NCBI GenBank assembly: GCA_902620895.1
Contig: CACNJU010000003.1
Location: forward strand, 1-64,000
DNA length: 64,000 nucleotides
Reading direction: 5' to 3'
Source: an uncultured Prochlorococcus sp.
Lineage (GTDB): Bacteria; Cyanobacteriota; Cyanobacteriia; PCC-6307; Cyanobiaceae
The notes beneath the pieces are model-generated. The model had not been told where the DNA came from. It did not search any database and saw nothing but the letters and a program-made list of their open reading frames with translations. The position numbers and the translations under genes are program-made. This document shows positions 1 to 10,360 of this stretch, piece after piece; the stretch's first letter is position 1, and every line of letters begins with the position of its first letter.

Positions 1-782
1 TCATCCTTAGCCTTCATTAATAAATCACTATCAATAGTGAATCCTTTGAAATGCTTATCTTTCTCTGCCTTTTGATTTTCTTCACCCATAGAGGACCAAA
101 CATCCGTATACAGAACATTTGCTCCTGAAACAGCCCCATGAGGATCATTTGTAATTTTTAATAAATTAAAATTTTTATATATTTCTCTTGCTTGTTTTAT
201 TATCAATGAATTGGGTTCATAACCTTTTGGACAAGCGATTCTAACTTCAACTCCTAACAATGCCCCACATAAAATAAGTGAATTAGCAACATTATTTCCA
301 TCGCCTATGTACGTCAAGACTACATTCTCAAATCCAAGAAATTCCTCTTTAATTGTCAAGAAATCTGCTAAAGCCTGACAAGGATGTTCTAAGTCTGTAA
401 GTGCATTAATAACTGGTATGCTAGACCATTTGGCATATTCTTCTAGATAAGACTGATTAAATGTTCTAATTGCTATAACATCACAATATCTGCTAAGCAC
501 TCTTGCGGTATCTTTAATTGGTTCACCTCTTCCAATTTGTGATGTGGAAGGATTTAAATCAATTGTACTTCCTCCAAGTCTTGACATCGCTACTTGAAAA
601 CTAACTCTTGTACGAGTAGAGGACTTTTCAAAAATTAATCCTAAAACTTTATTCTTTAATTCAATATTTAATTTTTTATTTTTAAAACTTTCTGCTAGAT
701 CTAAGATATGGAAAATTTCTTCATTTGTTAAATCAAAACTTGATAAAAAATGATTTTTAACAAGCTTTTTTGGTTTTAGCAT
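1..782 (-). CDS. argF: Ornithine carbamoyltransferase, C-terminus cut by window edge
   Basis: Transfers the carbamoyl group from carbamoyl phosphate to ornithine to make citrulline in cytoplasmic arginine synthesis. The reading frame starts at an ATG and runs off the left edge, leaving about 260 codons. The carbamoyl-phosphate motif STRT is at residues 55-58 and HPCQ at 133-136, both typical of the family. The C-terminal ornithine-binding part with the HCLP motif lies outside the window. The next gene on the strand upstream is ftsH, about 30 bases away. argD, another arginine gene, is far off at 43.7 kb, so there is no arg operon here. Confidence 0.96.
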   Translation of the reverse strand, partial: MLKPKKLVKNHFLSSFDLTNEEIFHILDLAESFKNKKLNIELKNKVLGLIFEKSSTRTRVSFQVAMSRLGGSTIDLNPSTSQIGRGEPIKDTARVLSRYCDVIAIRTFNQSYLEEYAKWSSIPVINALTDLEHPCQALADFLTIKEEFLGFENVVLTYIGDGNNVANSLILCGALLGVEVRIACPKGYEPNSLIIKQAREIYKNFNLLKITNDPHGAVSGANVLYTDVWSSMGEENQKAEKDKHFKGFTIDSDLLMKAKD

Positions 783-811
783 TTATGTTCTTAGTAAATT
801 ATGTTTTCTAA

Positions 812-2674
812 TTATGCAGGTAATTTTGTTTCTGCAAGTAGATTTTTTAGATCTTCACCTTCAATAACTTCTTCTTTTAGAATTTTTTGAGAGATTGATT
901 CTAGTAATGGTAAGTTGTTCCTTAAGATTTTTAAGGCCGTTTCATGAGCATCGTCAACAAGATCTCTCACCTCTTTGTCTATAGCTTGGGCAGTTGCATC
1001 ACTAACGGATCTTCTAGGGTTGTTGCCATTACCCAAGAATTGTCCCCCTCCTTGTTTATCGTAAGCTAATGGTCCAAGAATATCACTCATCCCAAAAGTC
1101 CCAACCATTTGTTCAGCAATGTCAGTTGCTCGTTGCAAATCATTAGATGCGCCAGTGGTGATTTTACCAAAAACAACCTCTTCCGCAGATCTTCCTCCGA
1201 GTAATGTTGCAATTTGGCCTTTTAATTCTTCTTTAGAATTAAGAAATCTTTCTTCTGTTGGAAGTTGGAGCGTATAACCCAATGCACTCATGCCTCTTGG
1301 TACAATTGATATCTTTGCTACCTTTGAACCTCCTGGCATAAGATGACCAACAATTGCATGGCCTACTTCATGATATGCTACAACTTTTTTCTCATCATCT
1401 TGCAAAACCCTACTTTTCTTCTCTAGTCCAGCAACAACTCTTTCAATAGCCTCGCTAAGGTCCTGTTGCTCTACACTTTTTCTTTTAGCTCTAGCAGCCA
1501 ATAAGGCAGCTTCATTAACCATATTGGCAAGGTCGGCTCCAGCAAAGCCACTGGTAGCTTGAGCAATAGAATCTAAATCTATAGAGTCTGCTAATTTAAC
1601 TTTTTTTGTATAGATTTCTAAGATTGTCTTCCTTCCGGACAAATCTGGCCTATCAACTAGAACTTGTCTATCGAACCTACCTGGTCTCAATAAAGCAGCA
1701 TCTAGAACTTCTGGCTGATTAGTAGCGGCCAAAACAATCACAGGTTTATCAGCTGAGGTGAATCCATCCATTTCGGTAAGAAGCTGATTTAGCGTTTGTT
1801 CCCTCTCATCGTTACCTCCAACAACCCCCATTGAGCCAGATCGACTTTTACCTATAGCGTCCAATTCATCAATAAAGATAATGCAAGGAGCCTTTTTCTT
1901 AGCTTGTTCAAATAAATCCCTAACTCTAGCTGCACCAGCACCTACAAAAAGTTCAACAAATTCAGAACCTGAAATTATGAAGAAAGGAACTTCCGCTTCA
2001 CCAGCAACTGCCTTTGAAAGAAGAGTTTTACCAGTTCCTGGAGGTCCAACTAGAAGAACTCCTTTAGGTATTCGTGCTCCTATATCGGTGTATCTTTCAG
2101 GTCTTTTTAAAAAATCAACAATCTCTGTTAATTCGTCCTTAGCTTCATCAACTCCTGCCACATCCGCAAATGTTACTTTAGATTCATCATCGGGGACATA
2201 AACTTTTGCTTTACTTTTAGTGAAACTTAGAGCTCCTTGAGCACCTCCACCTCCCATACTTCTTCTGGCAAAGAATTGTAAAACAAGGATAAAAATTAAG
2301 GGGGGAACAACCCAACTCAAAATGGTTGAAAAGAAATTAGGTTTCTTTGGTGGTGCAGCAGCAAATTCAACCCCCTTACTCTCTAACCTTTGAGGTAGGT
2401 CCATATCAAAAATTGGAGTTGTTGCTAGAACAGAAGGTGCCCCTTCTTCAGCTCCATTTAACTCGTATCTAATTTGTTCTTGAGTTATGTATGCGCGCTT
2501 AACTTCCCCATCATTAACTTGGTCTATAAACAGTGAATAAGGAACTCTAGGGATTTGCATATTTTGATTAGGAAACAGGCTACTAAATAGAAGTAATGCT
2601 CCAACTCCAATCAAAATTATATTTACAATTCCAAATCTTCTATTAGGTTGATTATCGTCTTGTCTTATTGGCAT
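812..2674 (-). CDS. ftsH: ATP-dependent zinc metalloprotease FtsH
   Basis: Membrane-anchored AAA+ protease; in cyanobacteria this family removes damaged membrane proteins such as photosystem II D1. Two N-terminal membrane segments (about residues 20-38 and 118-140, numbered from an upstream ATG at 2686) flank a lumenal loop. Walker A GPPGTGKT (214-221), Walker B IIFIDELD (269-276), the second region of homology RPGRFDR and the zinc motif HEVGH (439-443) are all intact. I chose the internal ATG giving MPIRQDDNQ, which matches my memory of cyanobacterial starts; the ATG at 2686 adds four residues. Length near 620 is normal. Which FtsH paralogue this is cannot be decided here. Confidence 0.96.
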   Translation of the reverse strand: MPIRQDDNQPNRRFGIVNIILIGVGALLLFSSLFPNQNMQIPRVPYSLFIDQVNDGEVKRAYITQEQIRYELNGAEEGAPSVLATTPIFDMDLPQRLESKGVEFAAAPPKKPNFFSTILSWVVPPLIFILVLQFFARRSMGGGGAQGALSFTKSKAKVYVPDDESKVTFADVAGVDEAKDELTEIVDFLKRPERYTDIGARIPKGVLLVGPPGTGKTLLSKAVAGEAEVPFFIISGSEFVELFVGAGAARVRDLFEQAKKKAPCIIFIDELDAIGKSRSGSMGVVGGNDEREQTLNQLLTEMDGFTSADKPVIVLAATNQPEVLDAALLRPGRFDRQVLVDRPDLSGRKTILEIYTKKVKLADSIDLDSIAQATSGFAGADLANMVNEAALLAARAKRKSVEQQDLSEAIERVVAGLEKKSRVLQDDEKKVVAYHEVGHAIVGHLMPGGSKVAKISIVPRGMSALGYTLQLPTEERFLNSKEELKGQIATLLGGRSAEEVVFGKITTGASNDLQRATDIAEQMVGTFGMSDILGPLAYDKQGGGQFLGNGNNPRRSVSDATAQAIDKEVRDLVDDAHETALKILRNNLPLLESISQKILKEEVIEGEDLKNLLAETKLPA

Positions 2675-2749
2675 GGTTAGGATCAATTTTGAACTTATTA
2701 TAAACTAAACGAAGAGTTTCCGTATCTGTATTGTTTTTTTTGGGTAAGA

Positions 2750-2759
2750 ACCGTACGGT
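2750..2759. promoter_or_regulatory. 10-bp perfect palindrome ACCGTACGGT in ribD-ftsH gap
   Basis: A perfect GC-containing palindrome sits in the AT-rich space between ribD and ftsH, about 75 bases upstream of the ftsH start. Just outside it, GGGT (about 2742) and ACCC (about 2767) are also complementary, so a longer imperfect hairpin is possible. It could be an operator or an mRNA structure in the ftsH leader. No regulator is identified. Confidence 0.3.
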
Positions 2760-2776
2760 AATTTAACCCATATAAA

Positions 2777-3871
2777 TTAATCTTCAAATGAACTCTTAAC
2801 GCAGATATCATTGCCAACAAAGCTAACCCTAGAATCACTTAATTTAAAGATTTCGTGCATTTCTTTAAATTCAAAATCACCAAAGGGATTCATAGTATTT
2901 TCTCCACCTAAGATTTTTGGAGCAATAAAAGTAATAATTTCCTGAATGCAATTAGATCGAATAGCTGCAGTAGCCAATCCTGGGCCACATTCCCAAAGAA
3001 CTTTATTACATCCCCTTTTAGCAAGTATTTTAGAGATTAACTCTGGATTATCTGATGATACCTTTTCAACCTCCACACATTTCGGAATCCTTGAAAGATA
3101 GCTCTCATTTGCTTTTGAAGAATCATAAATAACTAAAGTTTTTGCCTTATTACAATCCCAAAGATTAGATTTTGAAGGCAAATCTAAACTCTTTGTGAAA
3201 ACAACTCGCAAAGGTTCAGGATCTCTGGAGCCTCTAGTAGTCAAAAGTGGATTATCTTTTCTTAATGTGTTTCCACCAATTACTATTGCGTCAAATTCTG
3301 ATCGAAAAGAGTGAACTAATGACCTTGATTCTTCATTTGTAATCCATTTACTTTTTCCATTTTTTAAAGCTATTCTTCCATCAATACTCATTGCCCATTT
3401 AAGAACGCCGAATGCCTTTTTAGTAATATTCCTGTGAATGAAAGACTTATTTAAATCTATAGATTCTTTTTTACATAATCCCAAGTGAACTTCTATTCCA
3501 GCTTCTTCTAGCAGCTTTATACCATTACCAGAGACTCTTTTATCAGGGTCTTTAATAGATATATATACCTTTTTTATCCCAGAGGATATCACCTTATCCA
3601 CACATGGTGGTGTTTTGCCATGGTGACAGCAAGGTTCAAGATTTACATACATTGATCCTTCTCTAGCATCTTTTTTTAAATTATTAAAGGCCATTGCCTC
3701 AGCATGGGGCATGCCAGCTTTGTAATGAAATCCTTCTGAAATAAGTTTTCCATTTTTGTCAAGAATCACTGCTCCCACTCTGGGGTTAGGACTTGTTGTA
3801 TTTTTACCTAAAGACGCCAAAGAAATTGCTCTTTTCATCCATTTTGTATGGCTTATATTTTTTTCAGACAT
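2777..3871 (-). CDS. ribD: Bifunctional riboflavin deaminase/reductase RibD
   Basis: Carries out the deamination and side-chain reduction steps of riboflavin synthesis in the cytoplasm. The N-terminal zinc deaminase domain shows HAEAM at residues 56-60 and PCCHHGKTPPC at 80-90, giving the His, Glu and two Cys expected. The C-terminal half has the reductase signature around KWAMSIDGRIA (about 158-168) and a dinucleotide-binding region rich in Gly near VIGGNTL. At 364 residues it has the length of the two-domain enzyme. It shares its strand with the small genes upstream (3887-4613) and with ftsH downstream. ribF, another flavin gene, lies separately at 9.4 kb. Confidence 0.95.
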   Translation of the reverse strand: MSEKNISHTKWMKRAISLASLGKNTTSPNPRVGAVILDKNGKLISEGFHYKAGMPHAEAMAFNNLKKDAREGSMYVNLEPCCHHGKTPPCVDKVISSGIKKVYISIKDPDKRVSGNGIKLLEEAGIEVHLGLCKKESIDLNKSFIHRNITKKAFGVLKWAMSIDGRIALKNGKSKWITNEESRSLVHSFRSEFDAIVIGGNTLRKDNPLLTTRGSRDPEPLRVVFTKSLDLPSKSNLWDCNKAKTLVIYDSSKANESYLSRIPKCVEVEKVSSDNPELISKILAKRGCNKVLWECGPGLATAAIRSNCIQEIITFIAPKILGGENTMNPFGDFEFKEMHEIFKLSDSRVSFVGNDICVKSSFED

Positions 3872-3886
3872 TTACAAAAATCAAAT

Positions 3887-4387
3887 TCAGTTTATTGATC
3901 TCCACTCTTTAACAAGAAAGGGAGGAACTGGTAACTCAGAAAAAACTCCTGTCAAAGATAATCTTAATGGTCTATTTTTATCTAAATTTTTAATCAATGC
4001 ATCAAGATCAAATTCTGCAGCAGCTTGTCTTCCATCATTTGCTAATTCCTCATTAAGTAATGTTTTATCATCTAAAAGCCATTGTTTTCTACCTGATTCA
4101 ACCCTTAATCCAGAGGGATGGTCAATCCTAAGATTTCCTGGATATCCTATTACTCTTAAAATCAATTTATCTTCAAAAAGAGGGGATTTATAAGCTACTA
4201 ATTGCCAGGTCTCAAAGTCTAAGTCCCTTAAAAATTCACTACTAGCATTTATTAATTCCCCATTTATTTCTGTTTCTGCAACTTCTGCGAATACTTTTAT
4301 TGGGTTAAAAATAAAGGATAGTAGGAAAATTAAAGATAATATTCCATTTAAAAAAATGTTTTTATTTGATTTTGTAATTTTCTTCAT
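3887..4387 (-). CDS. DUF3122-like exported protein
   Basis: Function unknown. The N-terminus has lysines, a hydrophobic stretch (about residues 11-30) and VFA before residue 35, which reads as a Sec signal peptide, so a periplasmic or lumenal location is likely. The remaining ~130 residues resemble cyanobacterial DUF3122 as I remember it (a FETWQLVAY strand, RIDHP, and a C-terminal PVPPFLVKEWR); this assignment is from recall. It overlaps the upstream 83-residue gene by 26 bases and stops 15 bases before ribD, so the three are probably cotranscribed. Confidence 0.75.
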   Translation of the reverse strand: MKKITKSNKNIFLNGILSLIFLLSFIFNPIKVFAEVAETEINGELINASSEFLRDLDFETWQLVAYKSPLFEDKLILRVIGYPGNLRIDHPSGLRVESGRKQWLLDDKTLLNEELANDGRQAAAEFDLDALIKNLDKNRPLRLSLTGVFSELPVPPFLVKEWRSIN

Positions 4388-4613
4388 TTTCAGAATCCAT
4401 CAGGGCATCTAGAGTTACAGCTGTTCTTACAATAGCTTGATACTTTTTGATTATTTTACGATTTTTTTCTATAACTCGAGATAAATTCGAACTGTCTTTC
4501 TCAGAATATCTAGATGTTAAATCACTAGAATCACCTTCAATCAACTCGAATTCACTGTCCTTATTTATAAGAGTTAACAATAAATCATGTAATCTCTTTC
4601 GCCTTTCAGACAA
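4362..4613 (-). CDS. Small conserved-type hypothetical protein
   Basis: Not recognised. It encodes 83 residues, rich in charged amino acids, probably helical at both ends (SERRKRLHDLLLTL and a middle KNRKIIKKYQ segment), with no membrane segment or signal peptide. The start is a TTG directly after an in-frame stop. A TATAAT hexamer on the same strand (4628-4623) lies so close that the mRNA would have almost no leader, so the real start could be a later codon. It overlaps the DUF3122-like gene by 26 bases, which supports translation. Confidence 0.65.
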   Translation of the reverse strand: MSERRKRLHDLLLTLINKDSEFELIEGDSSDLTSRYSEKDSSNLSRVIEKNRKIIKKYQAIVRTAVTLDALMDSENEENYKIK

Positions 4614-4695
4614 TTATTTACCATTATAGCTCGATTAATAATAGGATAATTTAATAAAACATACAAACAGTCTAGTTCCTTTTATTAAATATTTA

Positions 4696-5970
4696 ATGAC
4701 TGAAGTTAATAGAAAAATTCATGTAGTAGGTATTAATTCATATATATTTGAAGACTTACCTCCTAAATTACAAGATTTATTTATAAAAACAGGTAATATT
4801 GCAGTTCCTAATTCATATTTTGAAGAAATTAAATCGTGGAGCGAAAATGCTTTATTAAAAAAGAAATCATTTTTTGCAAGCAAAAGTAATTTCGAACTTA
4901 TTAACTGGCTCAGGTCTCAAGAAACTGATGTTATTTTAATTTCAAGAGGAGATCCCCTTTGGTTTGGAATTGGAAGAATGCTTCTCGAAAATTTTCCAAA
5001 AGATGAGTTAAGTTTCTACCCTTCAAATACCTGCTTTCAATTGGCCTTTAGTAAGTTAAAGATACCTTGGCAAGATACTATTAACGTAAGTATGCACGGC
5101 AGAGATTCCACTAAGTTAGTTGAGGCTCTGAAAACTAAGCCTTCAAGTTTGGCTATTATTACAGATCCTAATAAAAAAAGTTTAGAAATAATACAAAAAA
5201 ACTTATCAGAACTAAATTTAATTGACTTTTATGATTTTTGGCTTTGTGAAGAAATAGGTTTCGACAATGAAAATATAAAAAAATTAAATCTTAAAGAGTC
5301 ATTACCAACTAATTTATCGAATTTAAACATCGCTGTTCTTACAAAAACAAAGAAATTTAATTCGAATAATAATCTACCCCCTTTCGGAATCAGTGACGTT
5401 ATTTTTAAAACTTTTGAAGATAGACCAAATCTATTAACTAAAAGAGAGATTCGCATTCAAATCTTGGCTGATCTAGAGCTCCCAAAAAATGGAGTCATCT
5501 GGGATATAGGTGCAGGATGTGGTTCAATTGGTCTAGAGGCATTAAAATTAAGGCCTAATTTAGATTTGTTTTGTATTGATAAAAGAATTGGTTCAAAACA
5601 ATTAATACTAGAAAACTCAAGAAGGGTTGGAGTCAAACCAAAATTTATTTTTGAGGAAGACATCAATAATACTTTGAACAAGAGAGATTTAAGTTCTTAT
5701 GAAAAACCTAATAGATTAGTAATTGGAGGATGTAATAAAAATACCAAGCTTCAAATTATTAACAAACTGGGCCAAGATATGAGTATTGGAGATATTATCG
5801 TTATCCCAATAATTGACATTCAAACTATTAAAGAATTGAAAGATGAATTAGAAGATAAAAATTTCGAAACAAATTTAAATTTAATTCAGACCTATAAAAG
5901 CTTAAGTATCTCTGAGGGAATGAGATTAGAACCAAATAATCCTGTTTTTATTTTAAAAGGGAAAAAATAA
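4696..5970 (+). CDS. cobL: Precorrin-6Y C5,15-methyltransferase, CbiE-CbiT fusion
   Basis: Methylates C5 and C15 of the corrin ring and decarboxylates the C12 acetate in cobalamin synthesis. The N-terminal half (about 1-215) is the CbiE tetrapyrrole methylase with SRGDPLWFGIG at 83-93. The C-terminal half (about 240-424) is the CbiT methyltransferase with the SAM loop DIGAGCGSIGLEA starting near 270. The 424-residue length fits the fused form. It is transcribed divergently from the 83-residue gene and ends 13 bases from the nadK stop on the other strand. The other cobalamin gene in the window, cbiB, lies at 59.7 kb. Confidence 0.92.
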   Translation: MTEVNRKIHVVGINSYIFEDLPPKLQDLFIKTGNIAVPNSYFEEIKSWSENALLKKKSFFASKSNFELINWLRSQETDVILISRGDPLWFGIGRMLLENFPKDELSFYPSNTCFQLAFSKLKIPWQDTINVSMHGRDSTKLVEALKTKPSSLAIITDPNKKSLEIIQKNLSELNLIDFYDFWLCEEIGFDNENIKKLNLKESLPTNLSNLNIAVLTKTKKFNSNNNLPPFGISDVIFKTFEDRPNLLTKREIRIQILADLELPKNGVIWDIGAGCGSIGLEALKLRPNLDLFCIDKRIGSKQLILENSRRVGVKPKFIFEEDINNTLNKRDLSSYEKPNRLVIGGCNKNTKLQIINKLGQDMSIGDIIVIPIIDIQTIKELKDELEDKNFETNLNLIQTYKSLSISEGMRLEPNNPVFILKGKK

Positions 5971-5983
5971 ATTTAAATAATTA

Positions 5984-6892
5984 TTATTTATTAGGTTTAG
6001 CCACATGAGGTAAACCCCAACCAAGTTTATTTCTTAAAACTTGGAAAAATTCATGATCTTCAAGTCTAATAAACTTTACTGAGTGTTTACTTTTCCTAAT
6101 TAAAACTCTATCTTCAGGCCAAACATAACAACCAGCATTTCCGTCTACAACCATTACCAACCTTTCAGGAGTTGCAGGAAAAACAGTCACTGGCTCTGAA
6201 TCATTAAAAACCAATGCCCTAGATGCTAATGAATGTGGAGCAATTGGAGTTAACTGCACTACAGGACAATCAGGCGTAATAACTGGTCCTCCAGCACTCA
6301 ATGAATATGCAGTGGAACCAGTTGGACTAGATAAAATTACTCCATCAGCAGAGATATCCACAGGGGCATGTCTCCCTATAGAAATCTCAAAATGACACAT
6401 ACTTGTCAGAGGTTCTCTATGAAGAGCCATTTCATTAAGACATAGAGATTCCCATCTCCTCTGATCATTCCTCATTACACTAATAATAAAGCAAGTTCTT
6501 TCTTCAATATCCCAATTTCCAGAAATAATTTTATCTATTGCTTCATCAAGATTTGATAAATAAGCTTCCGCGAGAAAACCTAAATGCCCGGTATTTATTG
6601 TAAGTATTGGAATTTTTGCAGGTGCTGTTTGCCTTGCGGCAGAAAGCACTGTTCCATCTCCCCCAAGAACAATTGCAAATTCCATTGAAGAGTCAAATCC
6701 CTCGGGAACACAGTTCGTATATCCCAAAGGACGAACGTGTTGATCAGGATTGGCGAATCCAACCATTCCACCAGAACTACTAACCCTTACAACTTGATAA
6801 TTGGATTTTTCCAATTTTTTCTCAACAGAACTTGCAGTTTGAACAGCAAGTTCTTTCCCATCATTAACGATTAGTCCTGCTTTACGTACCAA
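5984..6892 (-). CDS. nadK: NAD kinase
   Basis: Phosphorylates NAD to NADP in the cytoplasm. The ATP/polyphosphate site GGDGT is at residues 77-81, followed by [10 protein letters not shown], the NEMALHRE motif and the glycine-rich [16 protein letters not shown] segment, all hallmarks of the family. The 302-residue length is normal. The start used is a TTG just before [10 protein letters not shown]; no better ATG lies nearby. It faces cobL tail to tail and follows pheS on the same strand after about 70 bases. Confidence 0.95.
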   Translation of the reverse strand: MVRKAGLIVNDGKELAVQTASSVEKKLEKSNYQVVRVSSSGGMVGFANPDQHVRPLGYTNCVPEGFDSSMEFAIVLGGDGTVLSAARQTAPAKIPILTINTGHLGFLAEAYLSNLDEAIDKIISGNWDIEERTCFIISVMRNDQRRWESLCLNEMALHREPLTSMCHFEISIGRHAPVDISADGVILSSPTGSTAYSLSAGGPVITPDCPVVQLTPIAPHSLASRALVFNDSEPVTVFPATPERLVMVVDGNAGCYVWPEDRVLIRKSKHSVKFIRLEDHEFFQVLRNKLGWGLPHVAKPNK

Positions 6893-6962
6893 TCAAAAAA
6901 CTAAAGCTATGAACATCTTAAACTAATTTGTTAGACAATCCTAATTTAAAATTTGAATTTTA

Positions 6963-7970
6963 TTAGAACTGCTCTAGGAATCTAAGATCATTTGTATAAA
7001 ATTTTCTGATGTCATCAATCTGATGTCTTACCATACAAAATCTTTCAACTCCTAATCCAGCTGCAAACCCTGTCCATTTCTCAGAGTCTATTCCTAATTT
7101 TTCTAAGACCTTCGGATCTACCATTCCGCAGCCCATTACTTCTAACCATTTACCTTTCCATTGAACATCCACTTCTGCCGAAGGTTCAGTAAATGGGAAA
7201 TAACTAGCTCTAAATCTTACAGGAATATCTCCAAAAAAGGTCTTTAAGAATGTAAGAACTGTTCCTCTTAAGTGACTAAAATTAATGTCTTGATCGATAC
7301 ATAAAACTTCAACCTGATTAAATACAGGGGAATGAGTAGCATCTACAGCATCTCTCCTATAAACTCTCCCCGGGGCAATAATTCTTACTGGAGGAGGATT
7401 TTTCTCTAGATACCTTATCTGAACAGGGGAAGTGTGGGTCCTTAAAAGTCGATTTTCATCTAAGTAGAAAGTATCCTGCATATCTCTTGCCGGATGATTT
7501 TTGGGTATATTGAGAGACTCAAAATTATAAAAATCAGTTTCTATTTCAGGGCCACTTTCAACTGAGTAACCCAAACCACAAAAAATATCAATTATTTCAT
7601 CTTGAGTTGAAATTAAGGGATGTTTATTCCCAGGGGGTGTTCCAATTGCAGTTATAGTTACATCAATTTTTTCTGATTTAATCTTTTTGTCTAGTGCTTC
7701 ACTATTTAATTGATTTTTTCTTTCGGTTATTAATCCTTGCAAATTAATCTTAATTAAATTTGCTTTCTGGCCAACAATTGGTCTATCAGTAGCAGATAAT
7801 TGACCCATTGTTTTCAAGATAATTGACAAATCCCCTTTTTTACCTAGCAAAGATACTCTTAATTGATCAAGTTCTTCATGAGTATTTGCATTATCTATAT
7901 TATTTTTTGCTGTTAGAGAAAGATTATCTAGTTTTTCCTCAATTTGACTTAATGATTCAATCTGACTCAC
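6963..7970 (-). CDS. pheS: Phenylalanine--tRNA ligase alpha subunit
   Basis: Catalytic subunit of the (alpha beta)2 enzyme that charges tRNA-Phe. An N-terminal coiled region (about 1-95) precedes the class II catalytic core, with motif 2 GRVYRRD at 201-207 and motif 3 GLGVERFCM at 305-313. The 335-residue length is standard. No pheT is next to it: the upstream neighbour is surE, on the opposite strand, so the subunits are encoded apart in this genome. The 68-base space to surE must hold both promoters. Confidence 0.96.
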   Translation of the reverse strand: MSQIESLSQIEEKLDNLSLTAKNNIDNANTHEELDQLRVSLLGKKGDLSIILKTMGQLSATDRPIVGQKANLIKINLQGLITERKNQLNSEALDKKIKSEKIDVTITAIGTPPGNKHPLISTQDEIIDIFCGLGYSVESGPEIETDFYNFESLNIPKNHPARDMQDTFYLDENRLLRTHTSPVQIRYLEKNPPPVRIIAPGRVYRRDAVDATHSPVFNQVEVLCIDQDINFSHLRGTVLTFLKTFFGDIPVRFRASYFPFTEPSAEVDVQWKGKWLEVMGCGMVDPKVLEKLGIDSEKWTGFAAGLGVERFCMVRHQIDDIRKFYTNDLRFLEQF

Positions 7971-8038
7971 TGATATAGTAAAAATAAGTATGGCTTTATA
8001 TTACTTAAATATCGTCCATAAATAAAATTTATTCATTA

Positions 8039-8848
8039 ATGAAACCGTTAAATATATTAATTAGCAATGATGATGGCGTTTTTGCCGCGGGGATAAGAGC
8101 CCTAGCAAAATCAGCGCAAAAAAGAGGGCATAAGGTAAAAGTAGTATGTCCTGACCAAGAAAGATCAGCTACTGGTCATGGTCTTACTTTACAATCTCCA
8201 TTAAGAATAGAAAGAGCGGACAAATTATTTGAGGAAGGAATTGAAGCTTGGGGATGCTCGGGCACTCCTGCTGATTGCGTCAAATTAGCACTATCTGAAC
8301 TCTTGGATAATAAGCCTGATCTGATTTTATCTGGAATAAATCATGGGCCCAATTTAGGAACAGATATTTTTTGTTCAGGCACAGTTGCTGCAGCCATGGA
8401 AGGCACTTTAGAAAATGTTCCTTCAATGGCGATAAGTGTAGCTAGTTTTCAATGGAAGAATTTTGAATTTGCTGGAGAAATTGCAATGAATATTGCTGAA
8501 CAAGCCATTCAGGGTAATTGGCCATCTTCACTTCTTTTAAATTTGAATATACCCCCTTGCGAGAAAAGCAAAATAAAAGAATTATCTTGGACAAGATTAT
8601 CAGTAAGAAAATATAAAAATCAGTTTTCCAAAAGAGAAGACCCGAGGGGTGATGATTATTATTGGTTAGCAGGTGAGGTGGTTCTAGACCTAAAATCAAA
8701 AGGTTATGGACCTAAGAATTGGCCTAGTGATGTATCCCAAATTCAAGATAATAAAATATCGCTTACACCTGTAGAACCAGATTTATTTTGGAGGGGTAAT
8801 TTAGAAGACTTACCAAAAATTAATAATTTATTTATAAATCCTTCTTAA
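8039..8848 (+). CDS. surE: 5'-nucleotidase SurE
   Basis: Metal-dependent phosphatase acting on nucleoside monophosphates (and on polyphosphate in some bacteria). The metal-binding SNDDG motif sits at residues 9-13, followed by GTPADCV and [12 protein letters not shown], which supply the other ligands. The 269-residue length is normal. It starts 68 bases from the divergent pheS and its 3' end overlaps the convergent DUF3611-like gene by 21 bases. Confidence 0.95.
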   Translation: MKPLNILISNDDGVFAAGIRALAKSAQKRGHKVKVVCPDQERSATGHGLTLQSPLRIERADKLFEEGIEAWGCSGTPADCVKLALSELLDNKPDLILSGINHGPNLGTDIFCSGTVAAAMEGTLENVPSMAISVASFQWKNFEFAGEIAMNIAEQAIQGNWPSSLLLNLNIPPCEKSKIKELSWTRLSVRKYKNQFSKREDPRGDDYYWLAGEVVLDLKSKGYGPKNWPSDVSQIQDNKISLTPVEPDLFWRGNLEDLPKINNLFINPS

Positions 8849-9361
8849 AAGCCATAAAGAAAAGCAAAGTCCAAAAAAATGAGAAGCAATAACTTGTGTG
8901 TTACTTAGAACTGATAATATTTCGAGTCCAGTGATTGGGATATCAGATTTCGCTGTTATCAATTGTCCAGTCGTCTGAGAGGATGCCTGTATAAATAGAG
9001 CGCCCATGAGAGCTTGATAACCAATTAATCCAAACAAAATCCCTAACAAATCAACTACCAAGCCTCTTTTTATTAATTTACTAGTTTGCCCTCTTGAGGG
9101 TCTTGCGTTGCTCGCGATCGCTCTTCCTGTTCTAACTATTAACCAACCTTGCCAAAGACTAAAAAGTAGTAAGATCAAGGATATTGTTGTAAGTGATAGA
9201 CCAGGAGCTAAGCCAAGCTGTCCTTCACTATTATTTACAACATTTGAAAAAAGCAAAACAGCTGCAACAACAACACCTAAAATGGATTGAACCCAAAAGC
9301 GTATCCATCCAATGCGCCGCATTCCAAATGAAAGGGACTGAAAATCAATTTTGTCAGACAT
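8828..9361 (-). CDS. DUF3611-like membrane protein
   Basis: Function unknown. The 177 residues include four likely membrane helices: [52 protein letters not shown] and a C-terminal [13 protein letters not shown] cytoplasmic-looking patch [17 protein letters not shown] lies between helices two and three. The pattern fits DUF3611, a family I associate with cyanobacteria and plastids. It overlaps the 3' end of surE and is divergent from ribF. Confidence 0.8.
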   Translation of the reverse strand: MSDKIDFQSLSFGMRRIGWIRFWVQSILGVVVAAVLLFSNVVNNSEGQLGLAPGLSLTTISLILLLFSLWQGWLIVRTGRAIASNARPSRGQTSKLIKRGLVVDLLGILFGLIGYQALMGALFIQASSQTTGQLITAKSDIPITGLEILSVLSNTQVIASHFFGLCFSLWLLRRIYK

Positions 9362-9429
9362 TCATTTGATTGAATAAACTATAATCTATTCAAATTTGCC
9401 ATCAAAACCATAAAATTGCACGTAATCTT

Positions 9430-10353
9430 TTGATCTCTTTAATATCGCCATCCGAAGTTAAGAATCCTACGTCAATAGCTATTGGTAGTTTTGATGGCCT
9501 CCATGCTGGGCACAGACAATTAATAAAAAGTGTAGTCGAAGAAAATCAATATACCCCAACAATTGCTAGCTTCTGGCCTCACCCAAGAGAAGTTCTATAC
9601 AATGAGACGCGTCTTAGACTTGATCTTCCTTATGAAAAACTACCTATTCTTGAAGATCTAGGGATAAAACAATTAGTTCTAATTCCTTTTGATAAAGAAC
9701 TATCAAAATTAAGTGCAGAAAAATTTGTAAAAGAAATTTTAATAAATCAATTACAAGCAAAAAACATTTCTGTAGGTGCTAATTTTAAATTTGGTTTTAG
9801 AAGAAGTGGAGATATAAACACTATAAAAAATATGATTAAAGAAACGGATATAAAACTAAGAATTACTCCAATTTTAGAAGACAACGAAGGTAGAATCAGC
9901 AGCAGTAGAATAAGAGATTTATTAGAGAAAAGTGATCTCAAGAATGCTTTCAAAATGCTTGATAGGCCTTATAGTTTTAATGGAAAGGTTGTTGAAGGTA
10001 AAGGGATTGGGAAAAATATAGGTTGGCCTACAGCAAATCTTGAAATAGATGGCAGAAAATTTTTACCTGGAGAAGGAGTTTACGCTGCCTGGACCACTTT
10101 AGAAAATTCCAACAAAAAAATTGAATCCATCATGAATCTTGGCTCTCAACCAACAATAAATCCTTTATTGCCATCTGCAGTTGAAGTTCATTTGATTAAT
10201 AAAGATATCAATCTATATGGCTTAAATCTATCTGTAGAACCAGTTGAAAAGCTTAGACCTCAAATCCAGTTCAATAATATAGATCAACTTTCTAATCAAA
10301 TTAAAAAAGATAGAGATAATGCTCTAAGAATTTTTAAAAACAACACAAAATAA
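9430..10353 (+). CDS. ribF: Bifunctional riboflavin kinase / FAD synthetase
   Basis: Makes FMN from riboflavin and then FAD. The N-terminal nucleotidyltransferase has GSFDGLHAGH at residues 19-28 and SSSRIRDLL near 157; the C-terminal kinase domain has GKGIGKNIGWPTANLEI, matching the family GxxxGxxxGxPTAN pattern. The start is a TTG; the catalytic motif begins soon after, so little N-terminus can be missing. It ends 7 bases before thiE and probably shares its transcript. Confidence 0.95.
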   Translation: MISLISPSEVKNPTSIAIGSFDGLHAGHRQLIKSVVEENQYTPTIASFWPHPREVLYNETRLRLDLPYEKLPILEDLGIKQLVLIPFDKELSKLSAEKFVKEILINQLQAKNISVGANFKFGFRRSGDINTIKNMIKETDIKLRITPILEDNEGRISSSRIRDLLEKSDLKNAFKMLDRPYSFNGKVVEGKGIGKNIGWPTANLEIDGRKFLPGEGVYAAWTTLENSNKKIESIMNLGSQPTINPLLPSAVEVHLINKDINLYGLNLSVEPVEKLRPQIQFNNIDQLSNQIKKDRDNALRIFKNNTK

Positions 10354-10360
10354 TTTACAA

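Noticed and set aside
1881..2201. 106-codon plus-strand frame opposite ftsH
   Set aside because: It is fully inside the conserved ftsH coding region on the other strand and its translation has no protein-like pattern.
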